From a virus, in the IMG/VR virus record IMGVR_UViG_3300047550_004145, positions 1 to 36,447 of that record: a DNA stretch of 36,447 nt, one strand, 5' to 3'. Shown piece by piece: positions 14,001-19,177 of this stretch (the stretch's first letter is position 1; every line of letters begins with the position of its first letter). The position numbers and the translations under genes were made by a program. The notes under the pieces were generated by a model. That model ran no database searches and was not told the DNA's origin. It was given only the letters and a program-made list of their open reading frames with translations.

Positions 14001-14045
14001 TTGATTTTTGATTATGGAGCTGATTTTAATTCTAGTTTCTTTCAT
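2022..14045 (-). CDS. Giant baseplate-associated virion protein at the gp7 position, YHYH motif
   Basis: 4007 residues, uninterrupted. The order gp6 - this - gp8 equals T4 6-7-8, so it probably replaces or extends gp7 (about 1030 residues in T4), but I see no direct gp7 sequence match. The N-terminus MKETRIKISSIIKNQLPQF leads into a helical start, then thousands of residues of beta repeats of two kinds: GxGYxxPPxVxI units (GTGYNSPPNLKVDGSG, GLGYTSSNPPTVIFDSP, GSGYSQIQPPTVLIEPP) and xYYVxxxdxnxxkLS units (GGLTSSRSYYVTKINDNEFR, GGLSNNQIYYVVVVDQNNIK). Around residues 1250-1270 IIGWAYDGNPIYGPYGY is a YHYH-type motif. Probably a large outer baseplate or fibre-like component. No frameshift is seen. 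Confidence 0.8.
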   Translation of the reverse strand: MKETRIKISSIIKNQLPQFVIEEFPLVSDFLTQYYISLENQGNVSDLLQNIDQYIKLDNLTNLVESVELSSDVTFFDTTINVKLEPENGFYGTAGFPDSYGLLLIDSEIITYTSKTSTSFEGCVRGFNGITSHDKKDELSFSETQSEEHFSSSVVTNLSILFLKEFFKKIKKQFTPGFEERELYLGLNENIFVKQSIDFYSSKGTDNSFKILFGALYGEDVEIIKPRDYLIQPSDAQYRITSDLVVESIEGNPENLVNGTLYQFQDDSEEVRFAQGTITKVEKIKRGTKDYYIISLDFDYNKDIQPVGTVYGEFKIHPKTQVVSNASSGSTTLEVDSTVGFPSSGDLIVNFENETSIKIQYTSKTLNQFLGCSGVSQDISSSTEVKFDYLTYGNYDNEKVKVRIFGVLSELKVPDNTRYYSNGDLIKIKTLGADLKDIKSNNWFFNLPIKYEVLSVQLVDTSDRSYIINLQSIHTIKVGDNVSVISSNGVNQSGNVVSFNNETSFTVQFGSQKPLLDTTQTYEVRKNVSKVNSKNYPSVNQYTSNVQNVYVDENGDIYIASSSLPSYSKESLQVNDRSVSFSGNFNGTTLNIGNHGFYTGDAIVYKPLENNSLGISTGIYFIKRESDTEVKLSKSKNNIFNENFITVSGSVENAKFELLDFTYDNLETQTLDSQKLIRKISEPKTDSKIYKTTPGLTGIFINGVELLNYKSRDNIYYGPIESIFPTSPGSGYDIINPPILSIVDVDYEGNTLGSGASGYCSIIGGLERIDILDPGFDYIEEPVIEIRGGNGFDASAKVNLISFEHIESFNSESSSGLIKLDPINQIEFLDYHKFRDAEEVIYQTNTQTSVGGLSTNSSYFVSVKDGYNIQLHKSLSDAVSGINTIKLQSFGIGNHSFKSKNKKKKIGSIFVENRGSNYQNKLITVESIGINTSSSTIKVNNHGYKTGEIVVYESTGTPVGGLTSSRSYYVTKINDNEFRLSQVGISTLGITSSFYYDTNQYVKLSSIGSGIHKFNYPEIVVSIKGRLGISTLTGKDFGASIQPIFRGELQSIFVSSGGNNYGSGDILNYNRQPSLQLNSGSGIELIPVVSNGQIVDVLIKSPGTGYNSPPNLKVDGSGIGAILTPIISNGSISEVKVIYGGIGYKQEDTTISVTSPGSGAKLEVNVKSWKINLVERLIESSKYLNNPQIFEDDGILFKGLNSEYGLQYTHSYAPRSLRSLIQATTFDDGVIKYVPDLQKNSDGIELLSNAHSPIIGWAYDGNPIYGPYGYSSQNGGSVRCLRPGYNLRTDLSNLVQLKQRPDYPSGFFIEDYVFDGNGDLDEHNGRFGITPEYPNGIYAYFTTINSQSTETNIPFRNYRRPIFPYAIGDSYKSTPIEFNFDKNSNQDYVNINETNWKRNTAPYSISSYEYLFNPNQVKLQNSVVKNTLIGSLDRIEIENGGNNYKLKEKINFNNKTGYGAKAEISSIKGKRVSNISVASSIINDVEFYPQNQEFIGFSTRPHNYSNNDLVTFTGKNEYKKSGNISVVVNNLTLTTGVGSAQYTGIITYFNVSGNLNYPIIRENDIYQINNEQVKVLNIDSQSSRIRVLRNQNGTVGLTSYTAGSILTENPRKFTLSFGISTSYNFNVNREFYFNPKESIGLGTTSGVGIVSTLYFSNPGVGVTQVTIIPRSIYIKDHNLTTGDSLIYSTNGGSPISVSTNGISSFTLNDKSIVYATKISNDLIGISTIKVGIGSTGSLVSVGSTIQSSILYFTSLGTGNNHSFKSNNNILSGSITKNLATVSTAENHELSLFDLVDIKVTPGISTTFIIKYNDYNRRLVINPRSFSSIDTVNDMIRIDNHNYYNGQKVIYNATISSGGLSNNQIYYVVVVDQNNIKLSNSYYQATKLNPETINISTSYPGTISPINPPINFVKNQKIVFDLSDSSLSFSRNSIKYSAFDLRFYSDKEFIDEFISTKSSPIFEVEKSGEVGINTLAKISITLNDNIPDNLYYSLIPINLNINSQLKTDIITDTEVLGFNKISLVESKYNGTYSITGISSLSFSYNILEVPEKSFYDQSIEYYINKSDSAKGEISSVKLLNKGKNYSSLPSITSVETEFGSNAILKPHSDQIGKITSIEIQDIGFDFPADYSVRPTVKFPTILKLESLSSFDYIGITSIGKNYSFAPSLIVIDSITNQVIEDIEISYNLGDSLVTIKKNNYSISNVIPKIIPTNNSNGIKISNISFNNSTKKVTVSLGSSFNDPDDFPFEVGSKVLIEGVSVGVNTDGRGYNSSDYNYALFTLTEVNSALGGVGAGVTYVLSEYLENGEVPGTFNSVFSSGRIIPESYFPTFNPVLKRNNFYTGETLYSSSSMGSVQSWDADNQYLKVSTIGDFILGDTVLGETSSSIGIVKDILNSESDYKINSSSIVKKGWNSETGFLNNDFQRMHDSDYYQYFSYAIKSKIDLDRWNNPVSSLNHTVGFKKFSNLIIESDLNNVGFATNQNLGDFSSIVNISEVVGLNCFYDFDLVTENNFLIGNELKSNEIIFNSKIIQDYIESIGNRVLEIDDISKDFNSNPRSTVFSTVETFLLDDIRFKKYFILVQDKLFLNEKEFSIVSLLHNNNSGFLNQYGSNTLENSTLGFFDFSIFGNSGNLLFYPLKFKFNDYNLQIVSFSLNDNLSGITTVNLGDVVKIDSTSTLIPQGTNNPTTIVGIASTYRSSKILVQIGATDSSYFQSNELTVLFDNNDVHILDYGQITTDTFEQESSPGIGTYDAYLSGSIIKIDLIPNTSTTVDYIVNTCNISLGNTNAYNVGDELLGGSSLSSTSVGIASSGSPTANLLLSYSNVTYNSLYCIISVEDKTNQQYQVSEAIVITNLEENQSYITEFGVIQTNSSLGITTSVISGQNTEIYFTPIENIDVDVKIFSIKLGLSESLDSISLSNGSIEYDYGNYTGTNNDIKKEFNLTHQGLPIFQRHFDGSDPSIVDINNNIINIPNNFFVTGEEIVYSCPEIQTSAIGIATTTIPGIGVTNKLPTKLYIVKLDEKNVRVSASASDALKTIPNTLDLNSIGVGKLHTFTSKNQNKKVIIGIDNVIQSPVVSTSTTTRLSKNITFFDNVIYVSDSNLIYSGDLIKIDDEIMKVTSVGVGSTNVVSVIRPWIGTGISSHSSSSLVTKVYGNYNIKENKICFSDPPFGKVPIVNLSNRFDEQDYIGIATGSSFSGRVFLKSGINNTSNESYSNNYIFDDISHNFNGINKTFTLKSNGSNISGISSNNAIVLINNVFQGPTAYSEINDYDLSESLGITSITFTGTATSTNYDINTASIPRGGIILSVGSSQGLGYQPLISAGGTAIVSSAGTIQSISIGSSGSGYRSGVQSIVNVGVLTSSSDLTNIKFIGTATISNGNVVSIAITNPGLGYTSSNPPTVIFDSPLSYSNIPLIYSSQSPAGIGTGATVDIVVGQGSSVVSFEMKNFGYGYERGEILTIPKGGSTGIPTSTGISFSEFQIFVDSIYSDSFASWTLGSFQVIDSINLLFDGNKKSFPIKINGNQTTIRSKEGSNIDVQATLLVFVNDILQVPGKAYTFNGGSFIRFTEAPKEGDRCKILFYQGTGGVDTQNVDILETVKIGDTVTLTDDNINLTENSRLVYQIVSSDVIETNLYSGPGITENEELSRPLIWCKQTEDLFIDGQEISKDRIYYEPYVQPSTNIIQNIGINTTSIFVESVKAFFDSEKEYIHDGTVEKPQNKIIIVSQDSLVSASATAIVSTSGTISSIILSESGVGYSTNPIISISGPVGFGTTTLQNTALANSVIFNSSVTGISVTFGGSGYSQIQPPTVLIEPPVSKYEIIDSISYEGDFGVITGIRTTSVGVGSTGLIFDFFIPKNSILRDTSIVKVGIATTGISGIQTGYYFVIKNSNIGYGITSLGIDNQIVGIGTVFIDNVYQVASVSIGQTAVPGIGITNVAKVTVKVSNYNGLTGIGFSGFYGEYSWGKISTPTRNNPKQFNSYANVGGISSSPIIQRYNRLKYSNYNT

Positions 14046-14049
14046 ATTA

Positions 14050-15960
14050 CTATGGTCTTACAAGGTCCCCGTTAGTGTAACTTGATGTAAATTTATAAGA
14101 AGATCCAGATGTATCTGAATTTGAAGAAATTTCATCCAATAACATATTTACAACACTGTTATTAATATCTAGTTGTAAATATAAATCCTGCAATCCAATC
14201 ACATCATTCGATTTTGGGATTGCAGAAATTTCAATAATCGATTGATTGAATGAAGTTTTGGTAGTTGATGATATATTTAATGGATATAATTTAATTTCAC
14301 CTTTAACATAATCTATTGTTCCTACATTTTTTCTTACTACAATTGGTTCACTAGAAGATTGTAATTTGAAAAAGAAAATACTTCCAGTAATACCATCAGA
14401 ATTAGGAGTATCTGACAAATATAAAGTATCATTTATTCCAGAAATAGTGAATCCGGAAGATTTAATGTTATATCCATTTGAATTTTTAATATGAAATTCA
14501 TTCCCATAACAAATTTCATAGTCAGCAAAAGTATTTAATGCAGTTCTCAAATCACGTCTCATTACAACCTTAGTAATATTTGAGGTGATTGCAGCATTTG
14601 AATCATCAATAATTTTTAAATATTTGCTATACTTAAATCTTGCCCCATACTTATTAAGTTCTTTTGAATTAGTATAATTTTTTATGTTAGTTAATATAAT
14701 ATCTTTAAGATAATTTGCATCCGAAGTTAAATTTGAATTGTAATATGCAGTGGTGTCCGTTTCTAAGTATAGGTATTTTAAATCAATGATTTCTGGTACT
14801 ATTCCTGCAACAGAATATTTTCTTAAAGAAGTCTTAATATTATCTTTAACCTGATTAGATACAAATGGACCATTAATCGGTTTAATACTAATAAAAACTC
14901 TTCCATATTTTGGTGGATTTAAATCTTCTCCACCAAAAACACTAATTGATTCCGCCTCTGGATAAATTAAAGGTATAATTGTTTCATAATCAGTTGTGGT
15001 TACTGCACGGTTTTGTGATGCATATCTTTTTGGTGCATATTTTCGAATTGAATCTACTGATTCAATTTCTCTTCCACTCTGAGAAGATGAATTTGCAGTA
15101 ACTAATGAAATTCCTGTAGAAATAACTCTACTATTGTTATCTAAAATTCTTCCATTGAAATTAAATGAAGAAATTCCATTTGCAGATTCTCCATTTGTAA
15201 CATTATAAGAAACTTCTATATAATTCAAATTATCAAGTTTTTTGCCAAAAACACCATCTCCAAAAATTAGTTCATATCTCTGATCTTCTATTTCTTGAAT
15301 GAAAAAAATCTTAGAGTCTGAGTTAATTTCAAAAAGATTTTTTGCTAATTTATAAACATTTCTTACTGTGCTTCCCTGAGTAGTTCTCACAAAAACATTG
15401 ATTGAATCTATGTCAATGTTAGCATTATCTAAAATAAATCTTTGGTTTTGGTTGTTTGCATCTACCGTAAAGTTATTAATGATATAACTGCCTTCATATA
15501 TGGTTATATTTTCGAATAATGCAATTCCATTTACTACTGGAACTGTAATATCTTGAGGAATAATAAAAGAAAAACTTTGATTGCCGAAAGATACATTAGT
15601 CGTACAAACAACACCACTTTTAAGAGTTAGTGTAATTGGATTGGTGGTATATCCAGTTGTATCTACAAAAAATGAAATATTTGCCTTTGAAGCAGAACGA
15701 GAATAAGGCACATATCCAATATTTCTAGCCAATGAAACAACATTTTCCCTAAGCGTTGCACTATCAATAAATACCTCATTACTAATCATATTAGCATTAT
15801 ATGAGGAAATATATGTATTGTATGACAACACATCAATAATTGTTGATAAGTTTGACCCTTCAAAATCATAATCAGTAAAGTTTGAATTCGCTCTTAGGTA
15901 CTCACGAATTGAACTTTTTATTTGATCGAAATCTAAATTTGTAAAATTGACTAATGCCAT
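14050..15960 (-). CDS. 6: Baseplate wedge subunit gp6
   Basis: 636 residues, close to T4 gp6 (660). The N-terminal segment with FDQIKSSIREYLRANSNF, DYDFEGSNLSTIIDVLSYNT and IDSATLRENVVSLARNIGY is the conserved start of gp6/J-like baseplate proteins, in which gp6 forms the ring holding the wedges together. A gp6 assignment fits gp25 immediately upstream: the two are adjacent, the gp25 stop abutting this ATG with no gap. The stop is 4 bp before the giant gene's ATG, so 25-6-giant-8 form one late operon. Confidence 0.92.
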   Translation of the reverse strand: MALVNFTNLDFDQIKSSIREYLRANSNFTDYDFEGSNLSTIIDVLSYNTYISSYNANMISNEVFIDSATLRENVVSLARNIGYVPYSRSASKANISFFVDTTGYTTNPITLTLKSGVVCTTNVSFGNQSFSFIIPQDITVPVVNGIALFENITIYEGSYIINNFTVDANNQNQRFILDNANIDIDSINVFVRTTQGSTVRNVYKLAKNLFEINSDSKIFFIQEIEDQRYELIFGDGVFGKKLDNLNYIEVSYNVTNGESANGISSFNFNGRILDNNSRVISTGISLVTANSSSQSGREIESVDSIRKYAPKRYASQNRAVTTTDYETIIPLIYPEAESISVFGGEDLNPPKYGRVFISIKPINGPFVSNQVKDNIKTSLRKYSVAGIVPEIIDLKYLYLETDTTAYYNSNLTSDANYLKDIILTNIKNYTNSKELNKYGARFKYSKYLKIIDDSNAAITSNITKVVMRRDLRTALNTFADYEICYGNEFHIKNSNGYNIKSSGFTISGINDTLYLSDTPNSDGITGSIFFFKLQSSSEPIVVRKNVGTIDYVKGEIKLYPLNISSTTKTSFNQSIIEISAIPKSNDVIGLQDLYLQLDINNSVVNMLLDEISSNSDTSGSSYKFTSSYTNGDLVRP

Positions 15961-16362
15961 TTATCTTGTTGGCTGAAGTGCGAATGATAATTGCTGAGGT
16001 AGAACATCAATTCCTATAATTCTATAATTTATCGTTACGTTAAACTCATTATTATCATAATTAGGAGATACATCTACGGAAATTAAACTAACTCTTGGTT
16101 CATAATTTCTGATTGTATTCTCAATTTCATCTTTAATAATTGATGCTGAAATGTCATCAATATTTTCAAAAAGAGAACGACTTATTTTTGAACCTAAATT
16201 TTCATTAAAAAATCGTTCTCCAGGATAAGTAAATACTAAATTTCTAATAGAACGAGCAATAGCACTTTCATTTTGAATAGAAATTAGGTCATAATTAATT
16301 GGATTGACCTGAAAGGTCATACTTAGGTCTTTAAACCCTTTACTTACCCGTTCTACAGGCAT
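15961..16362 (-). CDS. 25: Baseplate wedge subunit gp25
   Basis: 133 residues, the normal length for the GPW/gp25 family (T4 gp25 132 residues), a sheath-initiating wedge component. Diagnostic stretches are AIARSIRNLVFTYPGERFF (about 35-53), LGSKISRSLFE (about 56-66) and the C-terminal NVTINYRIIGIDVLPQQLSF. It begins the baseplate operon. There is no clear Shine-Dalgarno; the leader is very AT-rich and contains AATAAATA, a possible late promoter. Confidence 0.93.
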   Translation of the reverse strand: MPVERVSKGFKDLSMTFQVNPINYDLISIQNESAIARSIRNLVFTYPGERFFNENLGSKISRSLFENIDDISASIIKDEIENTIRNYEPRVSLISVDVSPNYDNNEFNVTINYRIIGIDVLPQQLSFALQPTR

Positions 16363-16382
16363 AAAATTTATAAAATCTACAT

Positions 16383-16390
16383 TATTTATT
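16383..16390 (-). promoter_or_regulatory. T4-like late promoter motif (AATAAATA)
   Basis: The minus strand reads AATAAATA, fitting NATAAATA, 20 bp upstream of the gp25 ATG and overlapping the stop of the preceding small gene. Placement ahead of the baseplate operon makes it plausible; AT-richness keeps confidence moderate. Confidence 0.45.
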
Positions 16391-16550
16391 AGGGTTTTTT
16401 GAATTCATATAAAGGTTCTGTTCCATATTCCCAATCATCATAGTCATCATCATTACGAATTTTTGAATGTAGTTCATTTTGAGTCGAGAAATCATGTTTT
16501 TTTGGAGTAAGACTGTCATTTGCAATCTCTCTTAGCATTTTTTGTTCCAT
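16389..16550 (-). CDS. Small conserved-type phage protein, 53 aa
   Basis: Starts MEQKMLREIANDSLTPKKHD and ends DDWEYGTEPLYEFKKP. It is acidic in the middle (IRNDDDYDDWE), soluble, with no membrane segment. The gene fits between the 163-residue gene (12 bp upstream) and gp25 (26 bp downstream) in the same direction. I recognise no domain. A second in-frame ATG lies 4 codons in and could be the true start. Being inside the virion block, it may be expressed late. Confidence 0.65.
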   Translation of the reverse strand: MEQKMLREIANDSLTPKKHDFSTQNELHSKIRNDDDYDDWEYGTEPLYEFKKP

Positions 16551-16561
16551 TTTGCCCCTGA

Positions 16562-17053
16562 TTAGTGAAAATCAGAACTTTTTACGGGGTTGCTATCCCG
16601 TGTTTTTATTATATCATAGTCGTTTTCGAGAATTTCTTTCAAATAATCATCATCCCAAAGATCATAATATTCTGTTTTTGATAAACTCTCTCTAAATTTA
16701 CGTAATTTTTCTGTTGGTTGAGCTAAAATTAAGTTATATTTGCCATTGTTTGTTTTAATTCCTTGAATATAGGTATCGTAAGAACCACAATCTTCAAAAA
16801 ATTTCCAATTTGTATAGTTTTGATTGTAATAATTAACCCAAAATTGGACAGTATCTAAGTCAAAATGGTCTTCTACAATATAAATGATAACTTGATACCC
16901 ATCAATTGGTTGTATTTCTTCCGCAGAACATTCTATTATCTTAAATTTTGAATTAGCAGCAAATGGGCAAATAGCAAATCCATTTAACTCTGGATGAATT
17001 TTAGATACTTCCTTAATCCAATTTAAGATGTAAAGTTCTTTTTGAGAAAACAT
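16562..17053 (-). CDS. Hypothetical protein, 163 aa
   Basis: Begins MFSQKELYILNWIKEVSKIH, then GFAICPFAANSKFKIIEC (about 25-42) and a two-layer-looking alternation of strands and helices with many aromatic residues; C-terminal half DYDIIKTRDSNPVK. The motif CPFA after a helical start resembles DUF1415-like proteins, but I would not assign it. The ATG comes directly after the T-run of a strong hairpin terminator and has no Shine-Dalgarno, so translation of a read-through transcript would start within the terminator's foot. Confidence 0.75.
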   Translation of the reverse strand: MFSQKELYILNWIKEVSKIHPELNGFAICPFAANSKFKIIECSAEEIQPIDGYQVIIYIVEDHFDLDTVQFWVNYYNQNYTNWKFFEDCGSYDTYIQGIKTNNGKYNLILAQPTEKLRKFRESLSKTEYYDLWDDDYLKEILENDYDIIKTRDSNPVKSSDFH

Positions 17054-17086
17054 AAAAAAAGAGTGCTTATTCTATTTAAGCACTCT
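17054..17086 (-). terminator. Intrinsic terminator between the 45-aa and 163-aa genes
   Basis: On the minus strand AGAGTGCTTA, a 7-base loop and TAAGCACTCT form a perfect 10-bp stem followed by TTTTTT. It stands 9 bp after the stop of the 45-aa gene and touches the ATG of the next gene, so it should end or attenuate transcription coming from the glycosyltransferase side. Confidence 0.85.
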
Positions 17087-17094
17087 AAAAAATA

Positions 17095-17232
17095 TTATTT
17101 ACCTTGTCCTCGATATCTTTTCTTACGTCCATTACGAGACGTAGCACTTAATAGAGTACGTGAAGAACGCCCCTGACGAGTTTTCTTCGGCGCTCCAGGT
17201 TCAAACGAGGTCTTGTTTCCACCTTTAGCCAT
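17095..17232 (-). CDS. Small very basic protein, 45 aa
   Basis: Starts MAKGGNKTSFEPGAPKKTRQ and ends RNGRKKRYRGQGK; about a third of the residues are Lys or Arg, with almost no acidic residues, so it is probably nucleic-acid binding or packaged. It looks like a small protein conserved in marine T4-like cyanophages, from memory. A strong GGAGGT Shine-Dalgarno lies 7 bp before the ATG. It follows the glycosyltransferase by 13 bp and is closed by the terminator just downstream. Confidence 0.8.
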   Translation of the reverse strand: MAKGGNKTSFEPGAPKKTRQGRSSRTLLSATSRNGRKKRYRGQGK

Positions 17233-17245
17233 AAATTACCTCCAA

Positions 17246-18013
17246 TCAAATTACACGAGTTTTTTCATGTCCTACGCGAATGCGAGGATCACACCAGATA
17301 TCAAAACCTGCCTCTTTTGCATCAAGGCAGAACGAGACATCTTCACCACACATATCCTGAACTGCTCCAGATTCAAAGACTTGCATCTTTGGAGCAAACC
17401 AAGGATATTCAAGGTTTTCAAAAACACCCTTCTTAATAAGCACCCAACCAAATCCAGTATAATCTACCGTGAATGGTTTACGACGCTTTGAGATTGATTC
17501 TACGGTTTCATGATTCATCACTCCACCATTCTTGCGGAAATCATCTTCCTCCAACCAGTGAGCAACTGAGGTTGTCATGCCATCTTCTGTGGCATACCAA
17601 CCTGCGACTACTTCGCGCTCCTCTCCTTCAGCAGAAAGAGCAAGGTCACAAAGTTGCCAGAACTTTTCTGTGTTAAAGACAATATCCGAATCAATCCAAA
17701 GTTGATAATCATATTCGAGTTTTCCGTCCCAAGGGACTTGTTTTGGTCCACGAAGAACATTTGCCCCAAGACACTTACAACGAGCGAAGTTTACCATTGA
17801 TGAATAATCTTGAGAAATTTGAATGCTCATACCATTCTGTACGAGATCAAAACAGAGTTGTACGAACGCTTTTAAAAAGATAAAAGAACATCCTCTTCCA
17901 GGAAGACAAAAGACAATTGATTTGCCTCTCATTCTTTCTTTAATTGCATCATAGTTCCATCCTTCAGTGGTCTGGACTGGTGCTTTTGCTTTTACTGTAA
18001 ATCCTTTTGCCAT
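17246..18013 (-). CDS. GT-A-type glycosyltransferase
   Basis: 255 residues. The N-terminal strand KSIVFCLPGRGCSF (31-44) and LWIDSDIVF (105-113), carrying the DxD metal/nucleotide-sugar motif at 108-110, indicate a GT-A fold. Further along MCGEDVSFCLDAKEAGFDIW (221-240) resembles the ED acceptor/base region, and RIRVGHEKTRVI closes the protein with the late histidine common in these enzymes. Probably transfers a sugar to a phage or host acceptor; donor and acceptor are unknown. It is preceded by a CTAAATA motif and leads the 45-aa gene. Confidence 0.75.
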   Translation of the reverse strand: MAKGFTVKAKAPVQTTEGWNYDAIKERMRGKSIVFCLPGRGCSFIFLKAFVQLCFDLVQNGMSIQISQDYSSMVNFARCKCLGANVLRGPKQVPWDGKLEYDYQLWIDSDIVFNTEKFWQLCDLALSAEGEEREVVAGWYATEDGMTTSVAHWLEEDDFRKNGGVMNHETVESISKRRKPFTVDYTGFGWVLIKKGVFENLEYPWFAPKMQVFESGAVQDMCGEDVSFCLDAKEAGFDIWCDPRIRVGHEKTRVI

Positions 18014-18048
18014 AAGTTAAATTAACCTTCAGATCAATTTTATCGTTC

Positions 18049-18055
18049 TATTTAG
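18049..18055 (-). promoter_or_regulatory. Late-promoter-like motif CTAAATA
   Basis: The minus strand reads ACTAAATAG 36 bp before the glycosyltransferase ATG, one base off ATAAATA. The same CTAAATA occurs ahead of the 46-aa gene (18458-18464), which supports both. Confidence 0.4.
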
Positions 18056-18061
18056 TATTTG

Positions 18062-18262
18062 TCAATATGAAGAGTTTAAGACTATTTCGGGATTTATTGT
18101 TAATTCCTCATAACTTAAATCTTTCTTTGAAATATTCACATTTAAAAACTCAATCATTGTGTGCAACATCTCCCAGGTTTCAGAAAATTTTTCCTCTGAA
18201 AGATTGTGATATATGCACTTATTTTTTGCGTATATGTGATATATTTTTTTGGTATTTTTCAT
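18062..18262 (-). CDS. Small hypothetical protein, 66 aa
   Basis: Begins MKNTKKIYHIYAKNKCIYHN, followed by LSEEKFSETWEMLHTMIEFL and a tail with DLSYEELTINPEIV. The layout (two beta strands, then an amphipathic helix with a Trp) looks like the short YHIY/ETW proteins I know from marine cyanophages; function unknown. It lies 20 bp after the 46-aa gene and may be cotranscribed with it. The leader is extremely A/T-rich, with only a weak GGA ribosome-binding site. Confidence 0.72.
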   Translation of the reverse strand: MKNTKKIYHIYAKNKCIYHNLSEEKFSETWEMLHTMIEFLNVNISKKDLSYEELTINPEIVLNSSY

Positions 18263-18282
18263 AAAAAATTTTTCCGAATTTT

Positions 18283-18423
18283 TTATTTCGTCACTGCATT
18301 ATATATCATTACTATCAGAATTCCGAGGGGCACTCCAATAATTCGGAACATTTTTCCAGGATATCGTATTAACCATCCCGCGAAGACAACCTTCCAGAAA
18401 TTCCAATAGGGGGTTTTTTTCAC
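18283..18423 (-). CDS. Small membrane protein, 46 aa, GTG start
   Basis: Reads (M)KKTPYWNFWKVVFAGWLIRY then PGKMFRIIGVPLGILIVMIY and ends NAVTK. An aromatic first segment (WKVVFAGW) and a strongly hydrophobic second one (IIGVPLGILIVMIY) suggest one or two membrane passes. GTG is the only usable start and has CGGAG 9 bp before it. A CTAAATA motif lies 34 bp upstream. It is missed by an ATG-only search. Function unknown. Confidence 0.7.
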   Translation of the reverse strand: MKKTPYWNFWKVVFAGWLIRYPGKMFRIIGVPLGILIVMIYNAVTK

Positions 18424-18457
18424 TTCTTTCTACTCCGGAAAAATTTTATGAGAATGA

Positions 18458-18464
18458 TATTTAG
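18458..18464 (-). promoter_or_regulatory. Late-promoter-like motif CTAAATA
   Basis: The minus strand reads CTAAATAT 34 bp upstream of the GTG of the 46-aa membrane protein, directly below a 6-bp hairpin (AGAGGT/ACCTCT, 18463-18483). It is the same motif as before the glycosyltransferase. Confidence 0.4.
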
Positions 18465-18670
18465 AGGTCGATTTGTCACCTCTGTAGGTTAGGGTAGTTT
18501 GGAATTTTATAAACGCGGGGCGGCAACGCCCGATATAAACAATAACAAACAACATAAAATAACTGCTATAACGAATAAAGAACTGATGACGAATAACTAT
18601 TATTATTCGTCATTCTTTATATTAACTGCCCCGCAAGACGCTGCCTATTAGTATAAAATAACACGAAGAT

Positions 18671-18709
18671 TATATCAACTACCAAAAGTTCGTTAAGTAT
18701 AATTATATC
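18671..18709. repeat. 39-bp direct repeat, copy 1
   Basis: Runs from TATATCAACTACC to AATTATATC and is identical to copy 2 at 18724-18762; the period is 53 bp. Each copy ends with TATATC, and the minus strand shows GATATAAT at both ends. Confidence 0.85.
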
Positions 18710-18723
18710 GAAGACCAGTTCTT

Positions 18724-18762
18724 TATATCAACTACCAAAAGTTCGTTAAGTATAATTATATC
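18724..18762. repeat. 39-bp direct repeat, copy 2
   Basis: Perfect second copy of 18671-18709. It stands 2 bp before the CGTCCTGATA/TATCAGGACG hairpin. Confidence 0.85.
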
Positions 18763-18764
18763 AA

Positions 18765-18792
18765 CGTCCTGATATTTACATTTATCAGGACG
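18765..18792. repeat. Perfect 10-bp inverted repeat
   Basis: CGTCCTGATA, an 8-base loop, then TATCAGGACG. There is no T-run on either side, so it is not a classical terminator; it could be RNA structure or a protein site. Confidence 0.7.
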
Positions 18793-18837
18793 ACGACATC
18801 ATAAAAGTGACGCAATTCACGACGAATTAACTATAAA

Positions 18838-18879
18838 AATCACACTGTTTTATTGTTATACACAACGAACAGTGTGATT
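18838..18879 (-). terminator. Terminator of the 54-aa gene
   Basis: AATCACACTGTT and AACAGTGTGATT form a perfect 12-bp stem around an 18-base loop. On the minus strand the stem is followed by TTTTATAG. It begins 30 bp after the stop at 18910. Confidence 0.75.
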
Positions 18880-18909
18880 CTTATTAACAACACGAATGAT
18901 ATAAAGAAA

Positions 18910-19074
18910 TCACCAATGAACGGAGAGATCTTCTACATAACTCTCCACTGATTCATTCGGTTCTAACTCAAAGAGTTTCTTCCAGTTAATCTGATGAGGA
19001 TTAAAATCACTCATCACATCAAGTTCCAAAGTAATACGATAACGCTGCTTTTGTGCTGACAGATAAGAATTCAT
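18910..19074 (-). CDS. Small hypothetical protein, 54 aa
   Basis: Starts MNSYLSAQKQRYRITLELDV and continues MSDFNPHQINWKKLFELEPN; acidic C-terminus ESVESYVEDLSVHW. It looks like a single beta strand plus helix protein of a type seen in cyanophage accessory regions; function unknown. It is the one clear gene in this otherwise gene-free zone, with two consensus-like sigma70 promoters upstream (19108-19136, 19212-19240) and a strong terminator downstream, so it forms its own early unit. No good Shine-Dalgarno; ATG chosen as the only Met. Confidence 0.72.
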   Translation of the reverse strand: MNSYLSAQKQRYRITLELDVMSDFNPHQINWKKLFELEPNESVESYVEDLSVHW

Positions 19075-19107
19075 AGGACTGTGGAGGAATTAGAACGAAC
19101 TAGATTG

Positions 19108-19136
19108 ATTCTAACACTTATGACGCCATCTGTCAA
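19108..19136 (-). promoter_or_regulatory. Sigma70 promoter TTGACA-17-TAGAAT
   Basis: On the minus strand TTGACA (19136-19131), a 17-bp spacer and TAGAAT (19113-19108) form a near-consensus promoter 34 bp before the 54-aa gene. It has no palindromic operator upstream, unlike the sixteen cassettes to the right. Confidence 0.8.
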
Positions 19137-19177
19137 GAACACACATCACGAAAGATAAACACTATAAAACAACCCCT

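Larger units (their letters stand above)
18424..18837. other. Gene-free stretch with hairpins and repeats
   Basis: No ORF is supported here. It contains AGAGGT/ACCTCT (18463-18483) next to a late-promoter-like motif; a GGGCG-GCAA-CGCCC hairpin near 18520; GCGGGGC near 18517, which can pair with GCCCCGC near 18636; a hairpin at 18588-18611 with a perfect 9-bp stem and outer arms ATAAAGA/TCTTTAT; a 39-bp direct repeat; and a perfect 10-bp hairpin at 18765-18792. ACGAA or its complement recurs about ten times. Confidence 0.6.

Noticed and set aside
18517-18642. tRNA or tmRNA gene in the hairpin-rich segment
   Set aside because: Stems are present but there is no T-loop TTC motif, no 7-bp acceptor with D and anticodon arms in order, and no tag reading frame.
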